Origin: Variovorax boronicumulans NBRC 103145
GTDB lineage: Bacteria > Pseudomonadota > Gammaproteobacteria > Burkholderiales > Burkholderiaceae_C
NCBI RefSeq assembly: GCF_001591345.1
Contig: NZ_BCUS01000004.1
Location: forward strand, 38,241 to 102,240
Length of the DNA: 64,000 nt
Direction: 5' to 3'
Both the position numbers and the translations under genes were made by a program. The notes under the pieces are model-generated. The model did not search any database, was not told the origin of the DNA, and saw only the letters and a program-made list of their open reading frames with translations. Every line of letters begins with the position of its first letter. Position 1 is the stretch's first letter. Below, one piece after another: positions 27,914-34,719 of the stretch.

Positions 27914-28637
27914 CGACGCCTCCTGCCGCCATCACCGCCGGCGCGAGGTGCCGCGCCAGCGCGGCCAGCACGGGGGTCTCGTGCTGGCGGATGAAGAAGT
28001 GGCCGCCCTCGAACCAGTCGAGCGTGAAGCGCGCGTGCGCGGTCTCGGCGGCCCAGGCCTGCATGCGCCACGGCGCGATGTCGTCCTGGCGGCCGGCCAG
28101 CACATGCAGCGGCACGGGCAGCGACGCAGGGTCGGCGTGCACGAAGCTGCGGCACAGGCGGTAGTCGGCGCCGAGGGTGTCGAGCGTCATGCGCAGCAGC
28201 TCGGGGCTGCCGAAGAGTTCGTCGGGCGTGCCGCCCTGCTTGCGCAGGTCGGCGATGAGGGCCGCGTCGTCGGTGATGTCGAGAAAGCGGTCGGGGTCGC
28301 GCTGCGACGGTGCTGCGCTGCCGGAGACGATCAGCGCACTCGGCAACGGCCGGTGCTGCTGCCGCTGGTGCTGCGCCATGCCCCAGGCCAGCAGTGCGCC
28401 CATGCTGTGGCCGAAGAGCGCGTAGCGACCGCGCAGCACGCCTTCATGCTCGGCGCACAGCTGCGCGACCATGCGGTCGAAGTCGTCGACGAAGCGTTCG
28501 CCCAGGCGCCCGCCGCGGCCCGGCAGCTCGACCGGCACGACCTCGATCCAGCGCGGCAGCGCACGCCGCCAGCGCAGGTACATGGTGGCGCTGGCGCCCG
28601 CGCAGGGCAGGCACAGCAGGGGCAGCGAGGCCTGCAT
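27891..28637 (-). CDS. Type II thioesterase
   Basis: Stand-alone alpha/beta-hydrolase thioesterase of 248 aa, about the family norm. It has the opening LPCAGASA segment, the nucleophile elbow GHSMG (about residue 93), an Asp in GRQDD (about 196) and the catalytic His in GGHFF (about 225). Such enzymes remove stalled or wrong acyl groups from carrier domains (known for the family). It lies 5 nt after the MbtH stop and overlaps the transferase gene. It is an editing enzyme and not the release enzyme, since that would be fused to the last synthetase, outside the window. Confidence 0.95.
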   Translation of the reverse strand: MQASLPLLCLPCAGASATMYLRWRRALPRWIEVVPVELPGRGGRLGERFVDDFDRMVAQLCAEHEGVLRGRYALFGHSMGALLAWGMAQHQRQQHRPLPSALIVSGSAAPSQRDPDRFLDITDDAALIADLRKQGGTPDELFGSPELLRMTLDTLGADYRLCRSFVHADPASLPVPLHVLAGRQDDIAPWRMQAWAAETAHARFTLDWFEGGHFFIRQHETPVLAALARHLAPAVMAAGGVDAARALA

Positions 28638-28642
28638 GTGGG

Positions 28643-28885
28643 TCAGGCGGAGGCGTTGTCAGGTTGCTGCTGAGCGGCCATCCAGTCGCGCAGCGACTTG
28701 GGGCGCATGTCGGTCCACTGGGCTTCGACGTAGTCGAGCACGGTCTTCTTGTCGCCCTTGACGCCGTCGACGGCGGTCCAGCCGCCAGGCACGGCCTTCC
28801 AGTGCGGCCAGATGGAGTACTGCGCTTCGTGGTTGACGAGCACGATGAAGGTCTCGTCCTCGCGGTCGAAACAGCTGGTAGACAT
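28643..28885 (-). CDS. MbtH-like protein
   Basis: Chaperone-like cofactor that binds adenylation domains and is often needed for their folding or activity. The protein is 80 aa and carries the family signature: [15 protein letters not shown] near residue 10, then W.AVPGGW (about 29-37) and a C-terminal TDMRPKSL segment. An AGAGGA sequence precedes the ATG; longer readings upstream would enter the promoter region, so this start is favoured. It is the first gene of the biosynthetic operon, directly after an ECF-type promoter. Confidence 0.96.
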   Translation of the reverse strand: MSTSCFDREDETFIVLVNHEAQYSIWPHWKAVPGGWTAVDGVKGDKKTVLDYVEAQWTDMRPKSLRDWMAAQQQPDNASA

Positions 28886-28939
28886 GGGCGGTCCTCTTGG
28901 TAAGTGCAATGACGGGCAGGGTTTGCCCTTGCGATACAA

Positions 28940-28964
28940 GACGCGCCGCGAGGCTGGGTGTTTA
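28940..28964 (-). promoter_or_regulatory. Probable ECF-sigma promoter of the siderophore operon (iron-starvation-box type)
   Basis: Reading leftward there is TAAAC at 28964-28960, a 16-nt spacer, and CGTC at 28943-28940. PvdS of Pseudomonas uses TAAAT-N16/17-CGT and OrbS of Burkholderia uses a TAAA/CGTC pair, so this fits the sigma factor encoded just upstream. It lies about 55 nt before the MbtH start and after the DUF4880 stop. This implies that sigma factor and biosynthetic operon are transcribed separately. Confidence 0.7.
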
Positions 28965-29044
28965 GTCCCGCATGCATCCAGACCGTGCACGGCTGCGCCG
29001 CGGCGAGGGCCGCTGCAGGAGCTGCGAAAAAAAGAGGGAGCGGG

Positions 29045-29290
29045 CTAGCGGGCCGCGTCTTCGGCGTCCGGCGAAGGGACGTCGTGCGCGGGCGGCACCA
29101 GGCCGACGAGCTGCCAGAGGCGGGCCGCCTCGGCATAGGTCTGGCGATGGGCGGGATCGGCGGCGAGCCAGTGCGCGAGCTCGGCGCTCGCGGCGGCGTC
29201 GAGCGCGCCTTCGCCGGCGTCCTGGCGGCGAACCCACGCCCAGGCGGTCTGCCAGGTGGGGTCGCTTTGCGTGTCGTTGGGGCTGCTCAT
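29045..29290 (-). CDS. DUF4880-only protein (FecR N-terminal-like), candidate mini anti-sigma
   Basis: Small acidic protein of 81 aa. Residues 12-65 resemble the cytoplasmic DUF4880 domain at the start of FecR-type sigma regulators: a WAWVRRQ helix, an A.LAHWLAADPAHR core and a Y.EAARLW helix. A normal FecR is over 300 aa, with a membrane segment and a periplasmic FecR domain; neither is present here. It lies 39 nt after the ECF sigma gene in the same direction, so it is probably cotranscribed. In FecR this domain binds the sigma factor, so a soluble modulator of the sigma is a fair guess, but nothing in the sequence proves it. The reading frame is intact, not an obvious pseudogene. Confidence 0.8.
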   Translation of the reverse strand: MSSPNDTQSDPTWQTAWAWVRRQDAGEGALDAAASAELAHWLAADPAHRQTYAEAARLWQLVGLVPPAHDVPSPDAEDAAR

Positions 29291-29329
29291 CGGCGGCCAT
29301 CGTAGCGCCGATGCGGTGCGTCGGAAAAC

Positions 29330-29863
29330 TCAGGCGGCCTGCACGAGGTAGCGGCAGCTTTCGAGCGCGGCGTCGGCGTCCTTGATCATGAAGTTCACGA
29401 GCGTGGCGGAGCAGCCCAGGCGCGTGGCGATCTCGCGCTGGGTCAGGCCACCGAGGCGGTTGAGTTCGAACGCGAGGCGGGTGCGTGGCGGCAAGGCCTC
29501 GAGCACGCGGTCGATGGCCACCAGCGCCTGCCGGCCGCCGAGCACGCGGTCGGGTGCGTCGTTGCTGCTGGGCGGGCTCACGAGTTCGACGTCGTCGCAG
29601 TAGGTGCGGTAGCTGGCCTCCACGGAATGGTGGCGGTGGTAGTCGACCGCCACGTTGCGCACCACCTGGCAGCAATAGCCGAGCGGCTTGCGGACATCGC
29701 GCACCGAAGCGCCGTCGGCGAGCTTCAGGTAGGCGTCCTGCAGCACTTCGTCTGCGAGGTCAGCGGTGCGGACGATCTTTTGCGCGACGCGCTGGAGCTG
29801 GGCACGGTTCGCGATGAAGACCTCCCCCAGCGTGGGCGCGGACGGGGAAAGCGACAGATCCAT
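29330..29863 (-). CDS. ECF sigma factor, PvdS/OrbS/FecI type
   Basis: Iron-starvation sigma factor of 177 aa. Region 2 runs through LADEVLQDAYLKL to YCCQVVRNVAVDYHR (about residues 35-80), and region 4 is the helix-turn-helix around LTQREIATRLGCSATLVNFM (about 137-158). The start at 29863 is chosen because AGGAG stands 5-6 nt before it; an ATG nine codons upstream has no ribosome site. It should direct RNA polymerase to the TAAAC-N16-CGTC promoter before the MbtH gene. It is itself likely Fur-repressed, given the palindrome over its promoter. No full FecR gene or TonB receptor gene lies next to it, so control is probably by iron through Fur and not by cell-surface signalling. Confidence 0.95.
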   Translation of the reverse strand: MDLSLSPSAPTLGEVFIANRAQLQRVAQKIVRTADLADEVLQDAYLKLADGASVRDVRKPLGYCCQVVRNVAVDYHRHHSVEASYRTYCDDVELVSPPSSNDAPDRVLGGRQALVAIDRVLEALPPRTRLAFELNRLGGLTQREIATRLGCSATLVNFMIKDADAALESCRYLVQAA

Positions 29864-29894
29864 GGGTACTCCTGAAGTGTTCAAGGGCAAAGAT

Positions 29895-29918
29895 GCAAAT
29901 AAGAACTATTACCATTTG
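29895..29918. promoter_or_regulatory. Fur-box-like palindrome
   Basis: An A/T-rich imperfect palindrome with outer arms CAAAT and ATTTG sits 32 nt before the sigma-factor start and covers the predicted -10 element and most of the spacer. It resembles the 19-bp Fur consensus of alternating GATAAT/ATTATC. It is the only such site I see in the siderophore locus, which suggests iron control enters through the sigma factor. Confidence 0.55.
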
Positions 29919-29927
29919 ATGACGCAA
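29899..29927 (-). promoter_or_regulatory. Predicted sigma-70 promoter of the ECF sigma gene
   Basis: Reading leftward: TTGCGT at 29927-29922, a 17-nt spacer, and TCTTAT at 29904-29899. The -35 matches four of six consensus bases and so does the -10. It overlaps the Fur-like palindrome, the geometry expected for repression. Confidence 0.45.
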
Positions 29928-30038
29928 GACGGCCCTGTTTTTCCCGGTGGCGCCTTCTCGTCTCTCTCCTTGTCTAGACGTGCGAGCCGCCGAAACCGAG
30001 ACACCTAAAATTCCGCCCCTTACATCGCACCCGTACCC

Positions 30039-30887
30039 ATGAACATCGTCGTCAACGAAGAACTCAAAGCCTATATCGATCCCTTGACGCCGGAGGAGTA
30101 CGAAGCCCTCGAACGCAGCATCCTCACCGAAGGCTGCCGCGACGCGCTGGTGCTGTGGGGCGACGTGCTGGTGGACGGCCACAACCGCTACGGCATCTGC
30201 CAGAAGCACGGCCTGCCCTTCCAGACCGTGCAGAACACGCGCTTCAAGACGCTGCAGGACGTGCACCTGTGGATGATCGACCAGCACCTGGGCCGCCGCA
30301 GCATCTCGGACTACCTGCGCGGCGTGCTGGCGCTGCGCAAGAAGGACATCGTGGACGAGCGTCGCGCCCGCAGCAGCGCCGCCGCGCCGATCACCCCGAC
30401 CACGGCGGACGACCCGCCCTTCGACGTCGACGACGCGCCCGCTTCGACCTCCACTCCCGCTTCCGACGAGGCCCTGCCGCCGCCCGTGCCGCTGAACAGC
30501 CGCGAGGCCATCGCCCGCGCCGCGCGCCTGAGCAGCAGCCAGGTCGTGATGATCGAGAAGATCCAGAAGCAGGCCGCGCCCGAACTGGTGGCGGCCGTGA
30601 AGTCGGGCGTGATCTCGATCAACACGGCCGCGGCCGTCGCCTCGCTGCCCGCCGAAGAGCAGGTGTCGGCCGCCAACGCCGGCAAGGATGAGCTGAAGCA
30701 GGCCGCCAAGCGCGTGCGCGAGGCCAAGCGCAAGCCGCGCGAGGCCGCGCCCGAAACCGAAGAAGGCGCCGAACCGGCGGCGCTCGACGCCGTGCAGCAA
30801 CTGCAACAGCGCGTGGCCGAGCTCACGGCCGAGAACGCGGACCTGCGCCGGCAAGTGGCCGAGCTGCAGGCGCAACTGGCGCACTGA
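30039..30887 (+). CDS. ParB-like nuclease/partition-domain protein with C-terminal leucine zipper
   Basis: Protein of 282 aa. The N-terminal part (about 1-110) resembles the ParB N-domain, with VLVDGHNRY near residue 44 where ParB proteins have the GxRR-type CTPase box. A Pro/Ala/Asp-rich linker follows. Next comes a helical stretch (about 155-215) with APELVAAVKSG and LPAEEQ, typical of KorB/ParB-like DNA-binding regions. The end is a clean heptad leucine zipper (about 248-282). No ParA gene is next to it and no parS-like site is obvious, so it is an orphan. It could be a plasmid- or island-derived regulator. It is divergent from the sigma factor, sharing a 175-nt region. Role unknown. Confidence 0.85.
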   Translation: MNIVVNEELKAYIDPLTPEEYEALERSILTEGCRDALVLWGDVLVDGHNRYGICQKHGLPFQTVQNTRFKTLQDVHLWMIDQHLGRRSISDYLRGVLALRKKDIVDERRARSSAAAPITPTTADDPPFDVDDAPASTSTPASDEALPPPVPLNSREAIARAARLSSSQVVMIEKIQKQAAPELVAAVKSGVISINTAAAVASLPAEEQVSAANAGKDELKQAAKRVREAKRKPREAAPETEEGAEPAALDAVQQLQQRVAELTAENADLRRQVAELQAQLAH

Positions 30888-30942
30888 CGCCCCGGCGGGC
30901 TCCCTTCCCCTCGCCCGCCGCTTTCACCGCCCCTCCCTGAAA

Positions 30943-30971
30943 CCTCGCGCGCCGCGCTGCGGCACGCGAGG
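30943..30971 (+). terminator. GC-rich hairpin after the ParB-like gene
   Basis: Inverted repeat with arms CCTCGCG / CGCGAGG and an inner CCGC / GCGG pair, 56 nt after the stop. It is followed only by a short CTTTGT tract, so it is a weak intrinsic terminator at best. Confidence 0.4.
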
Positions 30972-31238
30972 CTTTGTCGCGTCCGCGACCCACTGAAAAC
31001 AGTTGTTCGTAATCTTGTGTTTTTATTTGCAACAAGTGTTATATTTTTGACGCCACCTCCAAACAAACACTTTAGTTCTCCCAGCCAGCGTTGCGATCGG
31101 CGTCTCCGTCCAACTTCTTACAGTGAGTGCTTAAGTTGCAAAAAGAACGGCGATGCCGCCTCCAATCGGTGTTTTCGATGCGGTTGAACGCAACATCCCA
31201 CAGCGGCCGGCCGATGGGCACGGTGGTGCGGAGGCTGC
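30972..31238. other. Intergenic region with an A/T-rich island before the GTPase/Roadblock operon
   Basis: No gene is visible here. Bases 31003-31080 are strikingly A/T-rich for this genome and contain T-runs and a TATATT hexamer near 31042, so they probably hold the promoter of the downstream operon. I cannot pick a convincing -35 at proper spacing (TTGTGT upstream would give 19 nt). GGAGG stands 5 nt before the operon's first ATG. Confidence 0.4.
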
Positions 31239-31955
31239 ATGACGGCCGTTAACACCGTTCCCAAAAGTCAACGCGCCCTGCTGAGCTACAGCGTCGAAGG
31301 GCTGCCGCACCGCGAAGAAGTGCTGCTCAAGTCGCTGATCCGGCTGCTCGACCACCGCACGCACCAGAACTGGTCGTGGAAGGCCGAACAGGCCGACCTG
31401 CGGGTCGTCGGCGAACAGGTCGCCCTCGCCGCCGCCTCGCCCCAACCGGCGGTGCCCACGCTGACCGTCGCCCATGCCGACCCGCAACGCGGCCCTTTCC
31501 TGGCCCTGCCGCTGCACACCGATGCGCTGGAAGTGGTGCTCAACCGCCTCGGCGCGATGGTCGTCCACGCCCGCGGCCTGGGGCTGGCCATGACCGAGGT
31601 GCCGATCGGCGAGCACGAAGAGTTCCGCATGCTGCGCTGGCCGCCCGCGGCGGTGCTCGAGGCGCCGATCCGCCTGCGGCTGGCCACGCTGATGTCCAAC
31701 CGGCCGGCGTCGGTGCTGTCGCTGCAGCAGCGCTCGCCCGCCACGCGCCAGGAGTGCGCGGACTTCCTGGCCGACCTGCAGCGCGCCGGCCTGCTCGAAC
31801 GCGCCGCGCCACCCGGCGCGCTGGTGGCGGCCTCGGCCCCCGACAGCGTCTTTCCCGACAGCCGCTTCCCGGCACCCGCCCGCGACACCGTGCAGCCCGG
31901 CCTGCTCGCACGCATCAGGAACCGACTCGGCTTGCTGCCGTCAGGCCCTCAATGA
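31239..31955 (+). CDS. Unrecognised protein, first gene of the GTPase/Roadblock operon
   Basis: Protein of 238 aa without a family I recognise. It has no signal peptide or membrane segment. Residues 10-45 are helical and basic; the middle (about 50-150) mixes beta-like and helical stretches. A segment near 150-190 (SLQQRSPATRQECADFLADLQRAGLLER) could be a winged-helix-like end; this is a guess. The C-terminus is Pro-rich. Its stop overlaps the GTPase start (ATGA), so the two are translationally coupled and probably act together. In conservons the analogous small partner is a DUF742 protein, but I see no clear likeness to that. Confidence 0.8.
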   Translation: MTAVNTVPKSQRALLSYSVEGLPHREEVLLKSLIRLLDHRTHQNWSWKAEQADLRVVGEQVALAAASPQPAVPTLTVAHADPQRGPFLALPLHTDALEVVLNRLGAMVVHARGLGLAMTEVPIGEHEEFRMLRWPPAAVLEAPIRLRLATLMSNRPASVLSLQQRSPATRQECADFLADLQRAGLLERAAPPGALVAASAPDSVFPDSRFPAPARDTVQPGLLARIRNRLGLLPSGPQ

Positions 31956-32476
31956 CCGTAGAACACAAGATCCTCTTCACCGGCACCATGGGCGCCGGCA
32001 AAACCACGGCCATCGCCGGCGTGAGCGAGATCCCGCCCGTGAGCACCGATGTGCGCAACAGCGACACCTCGGTCGCCAAGGCCACCACCACGGTCGGCCT
32101 GGACTACGGCGAACTCACGCTCGACAACGGCGAGAAGCTGCGCCTGTACGGCACGCCCGGCCAGATGCGCTTCGACTTCATGTGGCGCATCCTGGGGCGC
32201 GGCGCGCTCGGCGTGGTGATCCTGGTGGACAACAGCCGCCCCGATCCGCTGGCCGACCTGGACATCTACCTGGACGGCTTCGCCGAGCTCATCGCGCAGA
32301 CCGCCTGCGTGGTGGCGGTGGGCCGCATGGAAACGCACCCGAGCCCCGGCATCGACGCCTACGCCCGCCGCATGGAGGCCAAGGGCGTCGTGTGCCCGGT
32401 GCTGCCGGCCAACGTCACCGATGCGCAGCAGGTCGTGCAGCTGCTGGAACTGCTTCTGCTCCAGCTCGAGGTCTGA
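31952..32476 (+). CDS. Small Ras-like GTPase, CvnD/MglA-like (COG2229 type)
   Basis: Protein of 174 aa. The P-loop GTMGAGKTT lies near residues 10-18. A conserved TTTVGLDYGEL stretch (about 45-55) and LYGTPGQMRFDFMW (about 65-78) follow. The latter is the hallmark of the CvnD/COG2229 family, in which the DxxG motif of switch II becomes GTPGQ. The NKxD base-recognition motif is replaced by GRMETH (about 124). CvnD GTPases work with Roadblock proteins in Streptomyces conservons, and MglA works with the Roadblock protein MglB in cell polarity. Two Roadblock genes follow here, so a signalling or polarity switch is likely; the target is unknown. Confidence 0.88.
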   Translation: MTVEHKILFTGTMGAGKTTAIAGVSEIPPVSTDVRNSDTSVAKATTTVGLDYGELTLDNGEKLRLYGTPGQMRFDFMWRILGRGALGVVILVDNSRPDPLADLDIYLDGFAELIAQTACVVAVGRMETHPSPGIDAYARRMEAKGVVCPVLPANVTDAQQVVQLLELLLLQLEV

Positions 32477-32524
32477 ACGCAGGACGCCCCCTCTTTTTCT
32501 CCTTTTCCTTCCATTCAGGCAGCA

Positions 32525-32908
32525 ATGAACATCACTCCAAGAATCAGGCTTGCAGCGGAATCGGCCATCGACACCCTGATGCGGGAAATCAAGGGCGTGA
32601 AGGCCGTGGTGATCTCGACCGAAGACGGCCTGGAGCTGGCCGCGCGCGTCGAGAACACCGCGCAGGTCGCGCGCCTGTCGGCCATCGCCAGTTCGCTGGC
32701 CGCGCTGGGCGCCGTGGCCGGCGAGGAAAGCCAGCTGGGCCACTGCGACAACGTGGCGATCGAGGCCACGCACGGCCACATCCTGATGCTGCAGGCACGG
32801 CATCCCGAGATGACGCTGATCGTGAGCGTGGTCACCAGCCGCGAAGCCATCATCGGCCAGGTCCTGTACTTCGCGAAACAGGCAACGCAGCTGCTGCAGC
32901 ACGCCTGA
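32525..32908 (+). CDS. Roadblock/LC7-domain protein (first copy)
   Basis: Protein of 127 aa with a Roadblock/LC7 fold pattern: a first helix (IDTLMREIKGVKAV), a strand VVISTEDGLELA (about 29-40), a central helix RLSAIASSLAALGAVAGEE (about 50-68), strands around HGHILMLQA and LIVSVV, and a last helix. Roadblock proteins dimerise and act as GTPase-activating or scaffolding partners of MglA-like GTPases. It lies 48 nt after the GTPase gene. There is no membrane segment, so it is cytoplasmic. Confidence 0.88.
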   Translation: MNITPRIRLAAESAIDTLMREIKGVKAVVISTEDGLELAARVENTAQVARLSAIASSLAALGAVAGEESQLGHCDNVAIEATHGHILMLQARHPEMTLIVSVVTSREAIIGQVLYFAKQATQLLQHA

Positions 32909-33011
32909 CGCCGGGCATCGGCGCACCACACCCATTCGACACCGGCAGCCACCCATCCCCTTCGCCCGGGTGGCCGCCGACTTTCAGGGGCGAGGACTAG
33001 GAAAGATTTCG

Positions 33012-33371
33012 ATGGCAAATATCAAGCAATCCATGGACGACCTGATGACCTGCGACGGCGCCCTGTGCGCAGCGCTGGTCGATTCGAGCAGCGGCATGAT
33101 CCTGGGCCAGATCGGCTCGGGCGTCGATCTCGAGGTGGCCGCCGCCGGCAACACCGAAGTGGTCCGCGCCAAGCTGCGCACCATGCGCGACCTCGGCCTG
33201 AACGACAACATCGAAGACATGCTGATCACGCTCGGCAAGCAGTACCACATCATCCGCCCGATGCAGAAGAAGGAAGGCCTGTTCGTCTACCTGGTGCTGG
33301 ACAAGACCAAGTCGAACCTGGCCATGGCGCGCCGCAAGACGCTCGACGTCGAACAAGGCATGACGGTCTGA
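33012..33371 (+). CDS. Roadblock/LC7-like protein (second copy)
   Basis: Protein of 119 aa, distinct from the first Roadblock copy but with a similar layout: N-terminal helix with MDDLMTCDG, strands AALVDSSSGMILGQIG (about 18-33), a helix with VVRAKLRTM, then a strand pair around YHIIRPM and GLFVYLVLD. The start is chosen for the AGGAAAG stretch 7 nt upstream; a longer reading begins 42 nt earlier. Having two different Roadblock genes suggests a heterodimer or two regulatory inputs. A 9-bp GC hairpin follows the stop. Confidence 0.8.
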   Translation: MANIKQSMDDLMTCDGALCAALVDSSSGMILGQIGSGVDLEVAAAGNTEVVRAKLRTMRDLGLNDNIEDMLITLGKQYHIIRPMQKKEGLFVYLVLDKTKSNLAMARRKTLDVEQGMTV

Positions 33372-33386
33372 GAAGCCCGCCGCGTC

Positions 33387-33410
33387 CCGCGCGGCAGCTT
33401 CGCCGCGCGG
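33387..33410. terminator. GC hairpin between convergent genes
   Basis: Nine-base-pair stem (CCGCGCGGC with its complement) and six-base loop lie between the second Roadblock gene and the convergent hydrolase gene. There is no T-tract on either side, so termination is possible but unproven. Confidence 0.35.
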
Positions 33411-33426
33411 ACGCATCAGGCGCGCA

Positions 33427-34668
33427 TCAAGCGCGCGTCAGCAGCGTGTTCGACGGCAGCGTCTCGTCGAGCAGCTTGCGCGCCGTTTCCACGCCCGCCA
33501 CCGGCAGCAGCGCCGCGTCGAGCAGGCCCACCTGCACCAGCACGCTCGCCTGGTCCCAGTAGATGTGCTCGTGGTAGAGCTTGTCGCCGCGGAACTTGAT
33601 GACCGCGAGCAGCGGAATCTCCACGCGCTTTCCGGTGGGCGCCACGCCGGGCAGCATCCACGGGATCTCGGTGGTGTGGGTGAAGCAGAACAGCATCTCG
33701 TCGACCACCTGCGTCGCGCCCACGGTGCGCGAGATCGGCACCAGCGAGGTGTCGGGCGGGTTGCTGTTGACGAAGTGGTTCGTATAGAACGCGTGCAGGT
33801 TCTTGTAGCCCACGCCGCCGGTCATGGTCGGGATGTGGTTGACGTAGGGCTCGGCCACCATGGTGCCCATGGTGTCGTCGACATTGCGGGTGCCGAACTC
33901 GTACTCGCAGTGCTTGTCCCACAGCGCCGCCAGGTCGTAGTTCGGGCCGATGGCCGACTTCAGCGCGGCCACGCTGCGCTCGTGCGCCATGAGCGCCGAG
34001 GCGCGGTGGAAGTGCTCGCCGCCCACACGTGCGAAGGCGTGGTCGACGCCGGGGTACACATGCACCTCGACGTTCGGCCGGCCGCGCAGCGTCTGCACGA
34101 TGCGGTCGCGCGCCTCGGGCGGGCAGAAGCCGTCGAGCTCGGCCACGTGCAGCGCGAGCTTGCAGCGGATGCGGTCGGCCTCGTCGAGCGCGGCGTCGAT
34201 GCCCACGCCGTAGTAGCCCACGGCCACGTCCGCGTCGGTGCGGCAGGCCGCCAGGTAGGCGAGCTTGCCGCCCAGGCAGAAGCCGAGCACGCCGACCTTG
34301 CCGCCGGGCACCTCGGGGCGCTGGCGCAGCGCGGTGATGGCGGCCTGCATGTCCTGCATGCCGAGCGCTTCGTCGAAGCCCTGGTACAGCGCGAAGGCGC
34401 GCTGCCAGTCGTCGGGCGTGTAGCCCAGCTGCACGTCGGGCTGCTGGCGCCAGAACAGGTCGGGCACGAGCACCACGTAGCCTTCCTCGGCGTAGTAGTC
34501 GGCCACGTCGCGCATGGTCTTGTTGACGCCGAAGATTTCCTGCGCGAGCACCAGGCCCGGGCCGGTGCCGCCGCGCGGCAGGGCCAGGTAGGCGCCGAAG
34601 CTGCCGCTGCCGTCGGTGGTCTGGATGCGGATGTCTTGCGACGACGATGGGGATGCCTTGTTCTGCAT
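33427..34668 (-). CDS. Dienelactone hydrolase fused to a SnoaL-like domain
   Basis: Protein of 413 aa. Residues about 10-250 are a dienelactone hydrolase (carboxymethylenebutenolidase) with the nucleophile Cys in GFCLGG (about 129), an Asp near LDGFCPPE, and the catalytic His in GVDHAF (about 215). Residues about 265-405 look like a SnoaL/NTF2-like domain (HCEYEFGTRN, NHIPTMTGG, FCFTHTTEIPW), which is about 150 aa beyond a normal hydrolase. The ATG is used because the longer reading starts with TTG and has no better ribosome site. It is the last gene of the SDR-StyA1-StyA2B group, so it probably hydrolyses a lactone or enol-ester product of the oxygenase; substrate unknown. Confidence 0.9.
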   Translation of the reverse strand: MQNKASPSSSQDIRIQTTDGSGSFGAYLALPRGGTGPGLVLAQEIFGVNKTMRDVADYYAEEGYVVLVPDLFWRQQPDVQLGYTPDDWQRAFALYQGFDEALGMQDMQAAITALRQRPEVPGGKVGVLGFCLGGKLAYLAACRTDADVAVGYYGVGIDAALDEADRIRCKLALHVAELDGFCPPEARDRIVQTLRGRPNVEVHVYPGVDHAFARVGGEHFHRASALMAHERSVAALKSAIGPNYDLAALWDKHCEYEFGTRNVDDTMGTMVAEPYVNHIPTMTGGVGYKNLHAFYTNHFVNSNPPDTSLVPISRTVGATQVVDEMLFCFTHTTEIPWMLPGVAPTGKRVEIPLLAVIKFRGDKLYHEHIYWDQASVLVQVGLLDAALLPVAGVETARKLLDETLPSNTLLTRA

Positions 34669-34719
34669 GGGTGTGTGACTCCGTTCAATGCTCAAAGGTG
34701 GACGTGGGGAACCAGGGGC

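Noticed and set aside
29045..29290. Reading the DUF4880 protein as a decayed FecR pseudogene
   Set aside because: The frame is intact with a proper start and stop, and no remnants of the FecR periplasmic domain are found downstream in any frame.
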